DNA from: Vibrio ouci
GTDB lineage: Bacteria; Pseudomonadota; Gammaproteobacteria; Enterobacterales; Vibrionaceae
Length of the DNA stretch: 64,000 nt
Direction of reading: 5' to 3'
Assembly (NCBI RefSeq): GCF_004551525.1
Contig: NZ_SATR01000001.1
Location: 186,001 to 250,000 of the forward strand
Shown here in pieces: positions 28,361-39,228 of this stretch. The notes under the pieces are model-generated. The model saw nothing but the letters and a program-made list of their open reading frames with translations, was not told the origin of the DNA and ran no database searches. Made by a program: the position numbers and the translations under genes. Numbering within the stretch: the stretch's first letter is position 1; every line of letters starts with the position of its first letter.

Positions 28361-30295
28361 ATGAGTATTTTCGACCATTTCCAAGCACGCTACGAAGCCT
28401 CAAAGGATGAGGAACTATCCCTACAGGACTTCCTTGGTTTATGTAAAGATGACAAAAGTGCATACGCCAATGCAGCAGAACGATTATTGATGGCCATCGG
28501 TGAGCCAGAGGTCATTGATACTGCACAGGATCCACAATTAAGTCGTATTTTCTCCAATCGCGTGATTTCTCGTTACGACACATTCAAAGACTTCTATGGT
28601 ATGGAAGATGCGATCGAGCAGATCGTTTCATACTTAAAACACGCCGCTCAAGGCTTAGAAGAACGTAAACAAATCCTCTACCTCTTAGGCCCCGTGGGTG
28701 GTGGTAAATCTTCTTTAGCTGAAAAACTCAAAGCGCTCATGCAGCAAGTACCAATATACGTACTATCTGCTAACGGTGAGCGTAGCCCTGTCAACGATCA
28801 TCCTTTCTGTCTATTTGATGTCAGCGAAGACGGTGACTTGTTGAAACAAGAGTATGGTATTGAAAAACGCTATTTACGTTCAATCATGTCCCCTTGGGCT
28901 GCAAAACGATTACACGAATTTGGCGGTGATATTTCCAAGTTCAAAGTTGTTAAGGTGCGCCCTTCAATTCTTGACCAATTGGCTATCGCTAAAACAGAGC
29001 CAGGTGACGAAAACAACCAAGATATCTCATCATTGGTCGGTAAAGTCGACATTCGTCAATTAGAGCACTACTCACAAGATGACCCTGATGCTTACAGCTA
29101 CTCTGGTGCATTGTGTCGTGCTAACCAAGGCTTGATGGAGTTCGTAGAGATGTTTAAAGCACCGATTAAAGTGCTGCACCCACTACTGACTGCAACCCAA
29201 GAAGGTAACTATAACGGTACGGAAGGGCTATCCGCACTACCGTTTGACGGAATGATCCTTGCTCACTCTAACGAATCAGAATGGCAAACCTTCCGTAACA
29301 ATAAGAACAATGAGGCGTTCCTTGACCGTGTCTACATTGTTAAAGTGCCATACTGTCTCCGCGTAGCGGAAGAAGTGAAGATCTACCAAAAGCTGCTTGA
29401 TCACTCTGAACTATCAAAGGCACCTTGCTCGCCAAGCACGCTCGAGTTGCTCTCTCAGTTCAGTATTCTTTCTCGTCTGAAAGAGCCAGAAAACTCATCG
29501 ATTTTCTCTAAAATGCGCGTCTACGATGGCGAAACATTAAAAGATACCGACCCGAAAGCGAAGAGCTATCAAGAGTACCGCGACTTTGCTGGTGTTGATG
29601 AGGGTATGTCAGGTCTGTCTACTCGTTTTGCGTTTAAGATCCTATCTCGGGTATTTAACTTTGACCAAACCGAAGTCGCTGCGAACCCAGTGCATTTATT
29701 CTATGTCATCGAGCAACAAATCGAGCGCGAACAGTTCCCACAAGAAACCGCAGAGAAGTACCTAGAGTTCCTTAAAGGTTATCTAGTACCTCGCTACGTA
29801 GAATTTATTGGTAAAGAAATTCAGACCGCTTACTTAGAGTCTTACTCTGAATACGGGCAAAACATCTTTGACCGCTACGTCACTTATGCTGACTTCTGGA
29901 TTCAGGATCAAGAATATCGTGACCCTGAAACCGGCCAACTGTTTGATCGCTCAGCGCTCAACAATGAACTAGAAAAAATCGAAAAAACGGCGGGAATTAG
30001 CAACCCGAAAGACTTCCGTAACGAGATCGTTAACTTCGTACTCCGTGCACGAGCTAACAATAATGGCACCAACCCAGTTTGGACCAGTTACGAGAAACTC
30101 CGCACCGTGATTGAGAAGAAAATGTTCTCAAATACTGAAGAGTTGCTACCTGTTATCTCATTTAACACTAAAACCTCTTCTGAAGATCAGAAGAAACACG
30201 ACGATTTTGTCGCACGCATGATGGAAAAAGGCTACACCGAGAAACAAGTTCGCCTACTTTCGGAATGGTATCTACGCGTACGTAAATCCTCGTAA
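28361..30295 (+). CDS. yeaG: PrkA-type serine protein kinase (YeaG)
   Basis: The 644-residue protein equals E. coli YeaG in length. It has an N-terminal AAA module with Walker A GPVGGGKSS (about residues 109-117) and a C-terminal kinase-like region. PrkA/YeaG proteins are made in starvation and stationary phase; YeaG is linked to nitrogen-starvation survival and works with YeaH. The frame extends upstream to 28316, but ATG 28361 gives the family start MSIFDHFQ and has AGGGG before it. It heads a three-gene cluster with yeaH and spoVR. Confidence 0.93.
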   Translation: MSIFDHFQARYEASKDEELSLQDFLGLCKDDKSAYANAAERLLMAIGEPEVIDTAQDPQLSRIFSNRVISRYDTFKDFYGMEDAIEQIVSYLKHAAQGLEERKQILYLLGPVGGGKSSLAEKLKALMQQVPIYVLSANGERSPVNDHPFCLFDVSEDGDLLKQEYGIEKRYLRSIMSPWAAKRLHEFGGDISKFKVVKVRPSILDQLAIAKTEPGDENNQDISSLVGKVDIRQLEHYSQDDPDAYSYSGALCRANQGLMEFVEMFKAPIKVLHPLLTATQEGNYNGTEGLSALPFDGMILAHSNESEWQTFRNNKNNEAFLDRVYIVKVPYCLRVAEEVKIYQKLLDHSELSKAPCSPSTLELLSQFSILSRLKEPENSSIFSKMRVYDGETLKDTDPKAKSYQEYRDFAGVDEGMSGLSTRFAFKILSRVFNFDQTEVAANPVHLFYVIEQQIEREQFPQETAEKYLEFLKGYLVPRYVEFIGKEIQTAYLESYSEYGQNIFDRYVTYADFWIQDQEYRDPETGQLFDRSALNNELEKIEKTAGISNPKDFRNEIVNFVLRARANNNGTNPVWTSYEKLRTVIEKKMFSNTEELLPVISFNTKTSSEDQKKHDDFVARMMEKGYTEKQVRLLSEWYLRVRKSS

Positions 30296-30320
30296 TAGCA
30301 GTGTTTTAGCCCATGACTAA

Positions 30321-30386
30321 CCTACCAGAGTTAATCGCTCTGGTAGGAGACAGGATGCAAGAATGGCCTGCCCCTTTGTGTGGGGC
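30321..30386 (+). other. Two RNA hairpins between yeaG and yeaH
   Basis: CCTACCAGAG / CTCTGGTAGG (perfect 10-base arms, 30321-30347) is followed by TGCCCC / GGGGCA (30369-30386). Neither has a T run, so they look like RNA stability or processing elements rather than terminators. The second ends 23 bases before the yeaH start. Confidence 0.55.
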
Positions 30387-30409
30387 ATGTATGAGATAAG
30401 GGGTGACTC

Positions 30410-31678
30410 ATGGCGCAATTTATTGACCGACGACTTAACGGCAAAAATAAGAGTGCTGTAAACCGCCAGCGCTTTTTACGCCGCCATAAAGAACAGATCA
30501 AAGAATCTGTTGCTGACGCGGTGAATCGCCGTTCAATAACCAATACTGAGACGGGCGAAGATGTCTCTATTCCTCATAAAGACATAAAAGAGCCCGTGTT
30601 TCACCAAGGTAAAGGTGGGCTTAAAGAGCGTGTTCACCCAGGTAACGACCAATTTATCACTGGTGACAAAATTGAACGCCCTAAAGGGGGAGGTCAAGGT
30701 GGTTCAGGTGAAGGTGATGCCAGTGCCGATGGCGAAGGCCAAGATGATTTCGTGTTTCAGATCTCCAAAGATGAATACCTAGATATTCTGTTTGAAGACC
30801 TAGAACTGCCTAATTTAGAAAAGAATCAAATTAACAAAATCACTGAATGGAAAACGCACCGAGCCGGTTACCAAACAGCTGGTGTGCCTGCCAATATCGC
30901 CATCGTCAAATCACTACAGCAATCTTTAGCGCGCCGCACAGCGATGACAGCAGGCAAAAAGCGCATGCTTCGTGAACTCGAAGAGGAGCTCGACCAAGTA
31001 AAAATGAGCGAACCTGCGCAAATGTTAGAAGAGAAACGCTTACATGACGAGATCAAAAGTTTACGCAGAAAAATAAATAGCGTGCCGTTCATCGATACCT
31101 TCGATTTACGCTTTAAAAACTATGAACGCCGCCCTATCCCATCCAGCCAGGCTGTGATGTTCTGTTTAATGGATGTCTCTGGCTCAATGGACCAAGCAAC
31201 GAAAGACATCGCCAAGCGTTTCTACGTCTTACTTTATCTATTCCTGACGCGAACCTATGAAAATGTCGAAGTGGTTTTCATACGCCACCACACTCAAGCA
31301 AAAGAGGTCGACGAGCACGAATTTTTCTATTCACAAGAAACCGGGGGAACCATTGTTTCAAGTGCACTTAAGCTAATGAATGAGATCGTCGCTGATCGCT
31401 ACCCTGTCGGTGAATGGAACATATACGCGGCACAAGCATCAGATGGCGATAACTGGGCCGATGACTCTCCTCGCTGTCGAGAGCTATTAACCAAGCATCT
31501 ACTGCCAAATTGTCAGTACTATTCGTACATAGAGATCACTCGTCGTTCTCACCAAACCTTATGGCATGAGTATGAAAAGCTAGAGAGTGGATTTCCCAAC
31601 TTCGCGATGAAAAACATTCGCAGTGTTGAAGATATCTTCCCTGTATTCAGAGAGCTTTTCAAAAAGGAAACCGCTTAG
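30410..31678 (+). CDS. yeaH: YeaH family protein (DUF444, VWA-like)
   Basis: The 422-residue cytosolic protein begins with a basic segment ([20 protein letters not shown]), a glycine-rich stretch near residues 85-105 ([18 protein letters not shown]) and a C-terminal von Willebrand A-like domain with the metal-site motif [10 protein letters not shown] (about residues 252-261). YeaH acts with the kinase YeaG in stress survival; the molecular role is not known. AAGGGGTG precedes the ATG. The spacing to spoVR is 9 bases, so they are one unit. Confidence 0.92.
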   Translation: MAQFIDRRLNGKNKSAVNRQRFLRRHKEQIKESVADAVNRRSITNTETGEDVSIPHKDIKEPVFHQGKGGLKERVHPGNDQFITGDKIERPKGGGQGGSGEGDASADGEGQDDFVFQISKDEYLDILFEDLELPNLEKNQINKITEWKTHRAGYQTAGVPANIAIVKSLQQSLARRTAMTAGKKRMLRELEEELDQVKMSEPAQMLEEKRLHDEIKSLRRKINSVPFIDTFDLRFKNYERRPIPSSQAVMFCLMDVSGSMDQATKDIAKRFYVLLYLFLTRTYENVEVVFIRHHTQAKEVDEHEFFYSQETGGTIVSSALKLMNEIVADRYPVGEWNIYAAQASDGDNWADDSPRCRELLTKHLLPNCQYYSYIEITRRSHQTLWHEYEKLESGFPNFAMKNIRSVEDIFPVFRELFKKETA

Positions 31679-31687
31679 GGGGCCGAT

Positions 31688-33226
31688 ATGACAACAAAAA
31701 CCAAAAAGCCAACCAAATCCAAAGCACTACCTGACGGACCAGATTGGACATTCGATCTGCTAGAGCGCTACCACGTTGAAATCAAACGAGTCGCTGAACA
31801 TTATAAATTGGACGCTTACCCCAACCAGATAGAAGTCATCACGTCTGAACAAATGATGGACGCCTATTCAAGTATTGGTATGCCAATTAACTACAACCAC
31901 TGGTCATTTGGTAAGAAATTTATTCAAACTGAACAGGGCTACAAACACGGTCAGATGGGCCTAGCGTATGAGATTGTGATCAACTCTGACCCATGTATCG
32001 CTTACTTAATGGAAGAGAACACCGTCACTATGCAAGCGTTGGTAATGGCACACGCTTGCTATGGTCATAATTCCTTCTTTAAGGGTAATTACCTATTCCA
32101 AACATGGACAGACGCTAGTTCCATTATTGACTATCTATTGTTTGCCAAGAACTACATCGCTGAATGCGAACAAAAATATGGCGTCCAAGAAGTCGAAAAC
32201 TTACTCGACTCTTGCCACGCTTTAATGAATTTTGGTGTCGACCGCTACAAGCGACCAGAGAAAATCTCAATTGCAGAAGAGAAATCGAGACAAGAAGAGC
32301 GTGAGGCTTACTTACAGTCACAGGTAAATGACCTATGGCGAACCGTTCCGAAATCTAAAGTTGAACCGGAAAATCAAAAGGTGCGCTTTCCATCCGAGCC
32401 GCAAGAAAACATTCTCTATTTCATCGAAAAACATGCCCCATTACTTGAGTCATGGCAACGTGAAATCGTGCGTATCGTACGTAAAATTAGCCAATACTTT
32501 TATCCGCAAAAACAGACTCAGGTAATGAACGAAGGTTGGGCGACCTATTGGCACTACACCATTCTTAACCACTTATATGACGAAGGGCTAGTCACCGACC
32601 GGTTTATTCTTGAGTTTCTACACAGCCACACAGGCGTCGTCGCACAACCTGCTTATAACAGCCCTTATTTTAGCGGTATTAACCCTTATGCTTTGGGCTT
32701 TGCAATGTTCCGCGATATCAGACGTATCTGCGAGGAGCCTACCGATGAAGACAGAGAATGGTTCCCTGACCTTGCAGGCACTGACTGGCTAGAAGCGGTG
32801 CATTTTGCGATGAAAAACTTCAAAGATGAGAGCTTCATCAGCCAATACTTGTCTCCGAAGTTAATGCGTGATTTTAAGCTGTTTGCCATCGTCGATGATG
32901 ATCGAAAAAATTATATCGAAGTCAGTGCAATTCATGATGAGAGTGGCTATCGAGCGATTAGAGAAAAGTTAGCGGCGCAGTACAATTTAAGTAATCTAGA
33001 ACCGAACATTCAGGTGTTCAATGTCGATGTCCGCGGCGACCGCTCGCTAACCCTGCAATATGTTCCTCATGATCGTATTCCACTCGATGATAGCTACGAT
33101 GAGGTATTGAAGCACCTATATCGTTTATGGGGTTTTGATGTCATTCTAGAGGAGGTCAAGGAGACCGGAAGACGGGAAATCTTAACCACTTGCCCCAAAC
33201 GCGGCGATTATGACGCGAAGATTTAA
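31688..33226 (+). CDS. ycgB: SpoVR family protein (YcgB)
   Basis: The 512-residue soluble protein matches the SpoVR family over its length, with NEGWATYWHYTILNHLYDEG (about residues 281-300), NPYALGFAMFRDIRRI and the C-terminal VRGDRSLTLQY. In Bacillus SpoVR affects spore cortex; in enterobacteria YcgB is stationary-phase induced and of unknown function. In E. coli ycgB lies away from yeaGH, whereas here it is the third gene of the same unit, supporting a shared pathway. GGGGG lies before the ATG. Confidence 0.92.
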   Translation: MTTKTKKPTKSKALPDGPDWTFDLLERYHVEIKRVAEHYKLDAYPNQIEVITSEQMMDAYSSIGMPINYNHWSFGKKFIQTEQGYKHGQMGLAYEIVINSDPCIAYLMEENTVTMQALVMAHACYGHNSFFKGNYLFQTWTDASSIIDYLLFAKNYIAECEQKYGVQEVENLLDSCHALMNFGVDRYKRPEKISIAEEKSRQEEREAYLQSQVNDLWRTVPKSKVEPENQKVRFPSEPQENILYFIEKHAPLLESWQREIVRIVRKISQYFYPQKQTQVMNEGWATYWHYTILNHLYDEGLVTDRFILEFLHSHTGVVAQPAYNSPYFSGINPYALGFAMFRDIRRICEEPTDEDREWFPDLAGTDWLEAVHFAMKNFKDESFISQYLSPKLMRDFKLFAIVDDDRKNYIEVSAIHDESGYRAIREKLAAQYNLSNLEPNIQVFNVDVRGDRSLTLQYVPHDRIPLDDSYDEVLKHLYRLWGFDVILEEVKETGRREILTTCPKRGDYDAKI

Positions 33227-33240
33227 CCCGATAGCTAAAC

Positions 33241-33266
33241 AAAAAAGGCCCTCAGAGGGCCTTTTT
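33241..33266. terminator. Terminator between spoVR and kdsB
   Basis: AAAGGCCCTC / GAGGGCCTTT hairpin with A and T tracts; serves converging genes. Confidence 0.87.
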
Positions 33267-33272
33267 ATTCAT

Positions 33273-34025
33273 TTATCGCTTAGCGATGATACTACGAACG
33301 ACCTCTAAGTCTTCCGGTGTATCAACACCAGCGGCTGGTGCCTGTTTCGCAACTTCAACATGGATCTTTTCACCATACCAAAGTACACGCAACTGCTCTA
33401 AACACTCAATTTTCTCAAGCGCCGTCGGCTCCCAGTTAATATAAGTGTTAATAAAGCCTGCACGATAAGCGTAGATACCAATATGACGCATTAATGGCTG
33501 AGCAATCTTTTTATCTTGCTGGGCGAAGTTGTCTCGATCCCAAGGGATAGTTGCACGGCTGAAATACATCGCATAGCCATCTTTATCGGTAAGTACTTTA
33601 ACCGCATTTGGATTAAACACTTCCGCTTCATCACTAATTTCTACCGCCAATGTAGCCATTGGTGCTTGGCTATTTGCCAAGTTTTCAGCGACTTGAGTAA
33701 TGATTGACGGTGGAATTAACGGCTCATCGCCTTGGACATTAACGATAATATGATCATCAGCAATGGCCATTTTCTCAACAACTTCAGCTAGTCGCTCGGT
33801 ACCTGATTCGTGATCAGGTGAAGTCATACAAACTTGACCGCCAAACGCTTTAACGGCTTGTTCTACACGATTGTCATCCGTCGCGATGATTACTTGGTCA
33901 GCTCCTGCTTGAATGGCTTGCTCGTAAACCCATTGAATCATTGGTTTACCACCAATATCCGCAAGAGGTTTACCCGGCAGTCGAGTCGACTGGTAACGCG
34001 CAGGAATAACAACAGTGAATGACAT
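33273..34025 (-). CDS. kdsB: 3-deoxy-manno-octulosonate cytidylyltransferase
   Basis: The 250-residue enzyme activates Kdo with CTP to CMP-Kdo for the lipopolysaccharide inner core. It shows the nucleotide-binding start [26 protein letters not shown] (metal and CTP binding) and [12 protein letters not shown]. Its ATG shares a base with the stop of ycaR (TAATG), so the two are translationally coupled. It is the last gene of the comEC-msbA-lpxK-ycaR-kdsB run. Confidence 0.96.
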   Translation of the reverse strand: MSFTVVIPARYQSTRLPGKPLADIGGKPMIQWVYEQAIQAGADQVIIATDDNRVEQAVKAFGGQVCMTSPDHESGTERLAEVVEKMAIADDHIIVNVQGDEPLIPPSIITQVAENLANSQAPMATLAVEISDEAEVFNPNAVKVLTDKDGYAMYFSRATIPWDRDNFAQQDKKIAQPLMRHIGIYAYRAGFINTYINWEPTALEKIECLEQLRVLWYGEKIHVEVAKQAPAAGVDTPEDLEVVRSIIAKR

Positions 34026-34204
34026 TATCTACCCTCGTCCATGCTGATCTTGCGAGCTTCTGGCTCTAACAATACAGGGATACCTTCTTTAATCGGATAA
34101 GCTAAACGATCTAACTTACAAACTAGCTCCTGCTTGTCCTTATCAAAGGTTAGCTTTCCTTTACATACCGGACAGGCAACAATCTCAAGTAGACGGTGAT
34201 CCAT
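34025..34204 (-). CDS. ycaR: Trm112-like small protein YcaR
   Basis: This 59-residue protein (starting [18 protein letters not shown], ending KISMDEGR) is too short for most gene finders. It has the CPVCKG half of a zinc-type motif and a lone later Cys (ELVCK), as in the Trm112/YcaR family (UPF0434). Its function is unsettled. The start lies inside the end of lpxK (20-base overlap) and its stop overlaps the kdsB start, so it is embedded between two lipid A/Kdo genes as in E. coli (lpxK-ycaQ-ycaR-kdsB). Confidence 0.88.
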   Translation of the reverse strand: MDHRLLEIVACPVCKGKLTFDKDKQELVCKLDRLAYPIKEGIPVLLEPEARKISMDEGR

Positions 34205-35195
34205 ACTTTTCCTTAACCTCTTTAATCTTATCTAAAATACGCACTTCATCAGTAGCACTAAACTCGGCATTCACCGGTAGATACCACCAATTCTCTTTGG
34301 CGTAATGTGCGCATTTTACTGCGTCTTTTTCAGTCATAATTAGGTGCTTACCTTGTGCGGCTAACGCATCTAACTGTGACGGTTCAAAATCTTTATGGTC
34401 AGCGAAACCTTGTGCAACCACGGGCGTCGCACCAAGCTGAGTCAGAGTATTGAAGAATCTAGGTGGGTGACCAATACCAGCCATCGCAACCAATCCCTCT
34501 TTTAGTTCTGTCACTGCTTGTCGTTCACCAGTCAATAAGTTCACTGCATGTGTCGGGACTAATGACATACTGGCTTCATTACCCAGCGCTTGTCCGCCAT
34601 TGGTAATCAGCAAGTCCACTTCAGATAAGCGGTCAACCTGCTCTCTCAATGGCCCAAGCGGAATTAAGCACTCATTACCAAATCGACGTTTGCCATCAAT
34701 CACCACAATCTCAATATCTCGCTCCAGCGCGTAATGCTGAAGGCCGTCATCGGTGATAATAATATCCACATCCTGCTTCAGCAGCGCCTTAACGGCATCA
34801 CTGCGAACAGGTGAGACTGATACTGGAGCGCCAGTGCGCTTATAAATCAGTTTAGGCTCATCGCCGCAATGCTTTGGCGAAGTCTCGGCTTCAACTATTA
34901 ATGGGTAACAAGGCGCTTTGGCACCGTAGCCACGTGATACGACACCTGGTTTATAGCCGAGCTGTTGCAGTTTCTCGACCAACCAAATCACCACAGGCGT
35001 TTTACCATTGCCACCCGCGGTAATATTACCGACTACGATGACTGGTACTGGCGGGCGATATGACGTTTTCTTGCCTGTTTGATATTGGCGGCGACGGTTT
35101 CTGCTCACCCATCCAAACAAAACACTAAGTGGCCATAAGAATGGCCACAGTAAATATTTGATTGGGTGGTTTTCAAACCAAATTTTCTCAATCAA
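34185..35195 (-). CDS. lpxK: Tetraacyldisaccharide 4'-kinase
   Basis: The 336-residue inner-membrane-associated kinase phosphorylates the 4' position of the lipid A disaccharide. The Walker A-like motif [13 protein letters not shown] lies at about residues 56-68, with an N-terminal membrane anchor ([19 protein letters not shown]), [11 protein letters not shown], and [12 protein letters not shown]. It begins two bases after msbA ends, the conserved msbA-lpxK pair. Confidence 0.95.
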   Translation of the reverse strand: MIEKIWFENHPIKYLLWPFLWPLSVLFGWVSRNRRRQYQTGKKTSYRPPVPVIVVGNITAGGNGKTPVVIWLVEKLQQLGYKPGVVSRGYGAKAPCYPLIVEAETSPKHCGDEPKLIYKRTGAPVSVSPVRSDAVKALLKQDVDIIITDDGLQHYALERDIEIVVIDGKRRFGNECLIPLGPLREQVDRLSEVDLLITNGGQALGNEASMSLVPTHAVNLLTGERQAVTELKEGLVAMAGIGHPPRFFNTLTQLGATPVVAQGFADHKDFEPSQLDALAAQGKHLIMTEKDAVKCAHYAKENWWYLPVNAEFSATDEVRILDKIKEVKEKYGSPST

Positions 35196-35197
35196 GA

Positions 35198-36946
35198 CTA
35201 AGCACCAAATTGAATTCGATGCAGCTGAGCATAGGCGCCATCTTGCTTGATTAGCTCCGCATGATTGCCGCGCTCAACGATTTCACCGTCATCCACAACC
35301 AAAATTTCATCGGCATTTTCAATCGTCGATAATCGGTGTGCGATAACCAGTACCGTCTTGTCTTTCTGCAACTCATCCAATGCAGCTTGAATCGCTTTCT
35401 CTGATTCAGTATCAAGAGCCGACGTCGCTTCATCTAGAATCAGCACAGGCGCATCACGCAATAGTGCACGCGCAATGGCGATACGTTGACGTTGACCACC
35501 AGATAGGCTGGCGCCGTTTTCGCCAATCACGGTATCTAACCCATCATCCATATTATCAACAAAGTCCATTGCATGAGCTAAGCGCGCTGCATGTTCAATC
35601 TGTTCACGACTAAACTGCTCTGTCGCAGCATAAGCGATGTTGTTGGCAATGGTATCGTTAAATAAGTGGACGTTTTGCGAAACAAGTGCGAAATGCGTAC
35701 GCAAGTTACCTAGTGTGTAATCTCTTACGTCAGCATCATCTAAACAAATTGAGCCGGAATCGACATCGTAGAAACGGGTAAACAGGTTTGCAATGGTACT
35801 CTTACCTGAGCCTGAACGGCCAACAAGGGCGACGGTTTTACCTTGCGGAATATTAAAGCTGATATCACTTAATGCAGGTTTTTCTTTGCCTTCGTAAGTG
35901 AACGTCACGTTCTTAACCGCGATCTCACCACGAACTTTGTCAGATTCTAGCTTGCCGTTGTCTTGCTCTGTTTCCAGATCCATCAGTGCAAACAGCGTTT
36001 GGCTCGCCGCCATACCACGTTGGAAGTCAGAAGTAACATTGGTTAGGGCTTTAAGCGGGCGCATCAAACCAAACATTGCTGAGAATACAACCGTGAAAGT
36101 ACCTGGAGTTAGCTCAGCGCGGATAGAGTCAACGCTGGCTAAAAATAGCACTGCCACTAGTGCAATCGAAGCAATCACCTGAATCACTGGGTTAGCGATA
36201 GCTTGAGCCGCGACTAACTTCATTGATTGCTGACGCATTTGATTGCTCACGCTATCAAAACGTTCACGTTCCACATTCTGACCGCCGTAGCTCAAGACGA
36301 CTTTATGCCCTTTCAGCATTTGCTCCGCTGATGACGTCACATGACCCATCGCTTCTTGCATATTCTTAGAGATCTTACGGAATCGCTTAGAAACAACACT
36401 GATACCCCAAGCTACTAGCGGTGCAATAACGAATAGCACAATAGACAACTGCCAGCTGTTCCAGAACATCAACACCAACAGGCCGATAATACTTGCACCT
36501 TCACGTACAATACTCACTAACGCGCGACTTGTCGCGCCAGCCACTTGTTCAGAATCGTAAGTAATTCGAGAAAGAAGGCCACCAGCAGACTCTTTATCAA
36601 AATAAGAGACCGGCATATGCATAAACTGGTTAAAGATAGCTCGTCTCATCTGCATAACAACGTTGCCAGATACCCAGCTTAAGCAGTAGGTTGAGACAAA
36701 TCCGCTCAGTCCGCGGACAATCATCATACCGAAAATGATGATAGGAAGAACTCGAAGAAAGTTGGATTCAGCATTACCAAAACCTTCATCTAAAAGCGGC
36801 TTTAGTAGTGAAACCATGTAAGTGTCAGCAATCGCGTTAACAATCAGTGCAACAACTGCAACCGCCAGACCTGCTTTGTATAAACGGATATAAGTCCACA
36901 GGCGCTTGAACGTTTGCCAAGTCGTTTCGTCTTGATTCAATGACAT
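35198..36946 (-). CDS. msbA: Lipid A export ATP-binding/permease MsbA
   Basis: The 582-residue half-transporter has six membrane helices (residues ~20-320) and a C-terminal ATPase with Walker [11 protein letters not shown], signature LSGGQRQR, Walker [13 protein letters not shown] and switch His (IAHRLST). As a dimer it flips the lipid A-core across the inner membrane. It is followed directly by lpxK and preceded by comEC with a 33-base gap. Confidence 0.96.
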   Translation of the reverse strand: MSLNQDETTWQTFKRLWTYIRLYKAGLAVAVVALIVNAIADTYMVSLLKPLLDEGFGNAESNFLRVLPIIIFGMMIVRGLSGFVSTYCLSWVSGNVVMQMRRAIFNQFMHMPVSYFDKESAGGLLSRITYDSEQVAGATSRALVSIVREGASIIGLLVLMFWNSWQLSIVLFVIAPLVAWGISVVSKRFRKISKNMQEAMGHVTSSAEQMLKGHKVVLSYGGQNVERERFDSVSNQMRQQSMKLVAAQAIANPVIQVIASIALVAVLFLASVDSIRAELTPGTFTVVFSAMFGLMRPLKALTNVTSDFQRGMAASQTLFALMDLETEQDNGKLESDKVRGEIAVKNVTFTYEGKEKPALSDISFNIPQGKTVALVGRSGSGKSTIANLFTRFYDVDSGSICLDDADVRDYTLGNLRTHFALVSQNVHLFNDTIANNIAYAATEQFSREQIEHAARLAHAMDFVDNMDDGLDTVIGENGASLSGGQRQRIAIARALLRDAPVLILDEATSALDTESEKAIQAALDELQKDKTVLVIAHRLSTIENADEILVVDDGEIVERGNHAELIKQDGAYAQLHRIQFGA

Positions 36947-36979
36947 AGAAGTGCTTATTTTTCTTTTACAATATTGCGG

Positions 36980-39220
36980 CTATTCTACTCCCTTACGCAG
37001 CATATGCCTATACCAACTCCCGCCTTTGATATCTCGTAGTCGCACCACTTTGAAACTATCTGAATAAAACTTCACCGTTATTTGCCCTGAGCTGCCCGTG
37101 TCGGCCCACTCCGCACCTTGATTTCGGTATCGCTCGACCACCTCTGGATTAGGTAAATCCCATCGACCACCTTTCGCTGTAGAGGCGATCGCCAGTGACG
37201 GGCTCACCTGTTCAACAAACTTCGCGATAGAAGAGGTTCTACTACCATGATGAGGAACAATAACAACGTCAGAATCAAGCTTGTCTTCATCGCGAATTAA
37301 CATCCATTCAGCAATATTTTCTATATCTCCAGTGAGTAACACTTTATGTGGGGCGAACTGATGGGTGACGCTCACGACACAAGAGTGCGGGTTATAAGCC
37401 CTAGTTACCTGTTTCATCGGCCATAGCACTTCTAGCGTAAAATCATACCAAGTAAAGCGTTGCCCTTTGACACACCCTACTCCGCCTACATCGACTTGGC
37501 TGGTGATGATAGATTCAGGCTGCCACCTATCGACCAACCACTGCCAGCCACCAGCATGATCGTTGTCCATATGACTGAGTAACAAATAGTCGACTTTGTT
37601 TGCTCCCGATTTAATTAGGTAGGGAGAAATGATTTGCTCAGCAATACTCGACGTTCCCCACGCAGCCCCAGTGTCATAGAGCATAACGCGCTTGTTTTGT
37701 CTTATCGCAACGGCTAATCCATGGCCAACATCAAATACGCTCATCTCCCATAGTGGTAGCTTCTGCCATCGAGTATCACAAACAACAAATACAACTAACA
37801 GCGCCGCGCTCCCATAACGGTTGAAAACTTGGTAAACCAGCAGCACGACAACCAATACACCTAACCATTTAACTTCAAAATATGACAGGTCGAGCCAGCC
37901 CCACCGCGCATAATCTATTGCCCATGTGACGGGAGTTAAACTAAAGTCCGCTATTGACCATAGCGCCTCTGTATTGATATTGAGATAGCTAACACTGAAA
38001 GCACAAAAGAGTAACGGGACTACAATCAGGGTAAACCAAGGCACAAATATCAGGTTATAAACAAAGGCACTGACACTCACGCCATGAAAAAGAAGCGCCG
38101 TTACTGGAAGCATAAGCAATACAATCAAGGCCTGAAGCTTAATAGCCTTCAGCCATGTCGACTGTAACCTTTTAGTGACTGAGAGAAATAAGAAAACAAA
38201 CCCAACGGCGGACATTGATAACCATAAGCTGCTACTGACAACCCAAAAAGGCTCAATGGCAAGCAGTATGGAAAGAACCAATAGCCACTTATAACGATAA
38301 GAAAGGTGACCGGAAAACTGTTGTACTAGGCACAAGACAATGCACATTAACATCGCGCGCTGCGTAGGAATCGAAAAACCTGCCAGCCACGCGTAACCTA
38401 TCGAAAATGCCAACCCACATAACATCGGGGCGTAAGTCATCGTCCAGTGAGCTCTTAGAAAACCTCTTCCCAAGAACCACCCAATTCCAAACGCAATGCC
38501 AATATGCAAACCAGAAATAGCAATCAGATGACTTAATCCGCTCTGTTGTAACTTTCTCCATCGCTCCACACTCAGTTCATCTCGTACACCGAACATCAAA
38601 GCGAGTAATAGGTCCCGATTTTCTAACTGTTCCGTATGGCGATTAAATTTTTCTAGTGCCGATCCTCTTATCGAACCTGTACTGACTAGATAAAAACTCT
38701 CACGATTTTTGATGGTGCCATGACCTACTACAGAACGTGATAAAGCGTAGGTTTCAGCGTCAAAACCGACTTCATTAAGTAAACCTGTGATTGGTTTGAG
38801 TGATACTTTAGCCGCTACGGTATCACCTAGTTGAAATAATAGCGGGGCTTTAAGCGTGATCTTAGGTTGTAGAAAAGTGCTCAAGGATTGGCCATTGATT
38901 GATCTAACTATAACTCTGCCTTGAAAGCCTCGGTTTATTGGTTTAAAAAGGCTGTCAACGTCAGCGATTATGGTAATATCCTGACCTGCTTTAAAAAGTT
39001 TTTCTGTTTGCTGTTGCAGCAAGTTGCCATGCATAAATATGACAATGCACGCGAATGCTGCTCCAACACAATATCTCACTTGCCTATACTTGATGGATAC
39101 GGCTATCAAGATGCAAGGAATGATTAGATATTTCCAATCGGGCATGATTGGCCAATATGGGCTAGTGACGATCAACAACGAAAACGAAATCAGCGACCAA
39201 TAATTTAAGTAGAGAGTCAT
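36980..39220 (-). CDS. comEC: ComEC/Rec2 DNA-uptake channel
   Basis: The 746-residue inner-membrane protein has an N-terminal soluble segment (residues ~65-190), the Competence domain with about ten helices (starting LLALMFGVRDELS, with LSHLIAISGLHIGIAFGIG), and a C-terminal metallo-beta-lactamase domain (SHMDNDHAGG, about residues 552-561; PHHGSRTS). It passes single-stranded DNA into the cell in natural transformation. AAGGAA precedes its ATG. The start lies only 8 bases from the divergent DUF2062 gene start. Together with tfoX it makes a competence theme in this window. Confidence 0.92.
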   Translation of the reverse strand: MTLYLNYWSLISFSLLIVTSPYWPIMPDWKYLIIPCILIAVSIKYRQVRYCVGAAFACIVIFMHGNLLQQQTEKLFKAGQDITIIADVDSLFKPINRGFQGRVIVRSINGQSLSTFLQPKITLKAPLLFQLGDTVAAKVSLKPITGLLNEVGFDAETYALSRSVVGHGTIKNRESFYLVSTGSIRGSALEKFNRHTEQLENRDLLLALMFGVRDELSVERWRKLQQSGLSHLIAISGLHIGIAFGIGWFLGRGFLRAHWTMTYAPMLCGLAFSIGYAWLAGFSIPTQRAMLMCIVLCLVQQFSGHLSYRYKWLLVLSILLAIEPFWVVSSSLWLSMSAVGFVFLFLSVTKRLQSTWLKAIKLQALIVLLMLPVTALLFHGVSVSAFVYNLIFVPWFTLIVVPLLFCAFSVSYLNINTEALWSIADFSLTPVTWAIDYARWGWLDLSYFEVKWLGVLVVVLLVYQVFNRYGSAALLVVFVVCDTRWQKLPLWEMSVFDVGHGLAVAIRQNKRVMLYDTGAAWGTSSIAEQIISPYLIKSGANKVDYLLLSHMDNDHAGGWQWLVDRWQPESIITSQVDVGGVGCVKGQRFTWYDFTLEVLWPMKQVTRAYNPHSCVVSVTHQFAPHKVLLTGDIENIAEWMLIRDEDKLDSDVVIVPHHGSRTSSIAKFVEQVSPSLAIASTAKGGRWDLPNPEVVERYRNQGAEWADTGSSGQITVKFYSDSFKVVRLRDIKGGSWYRHMLRKGVE

Positions 39221-39228
39221 ATTTCCTT

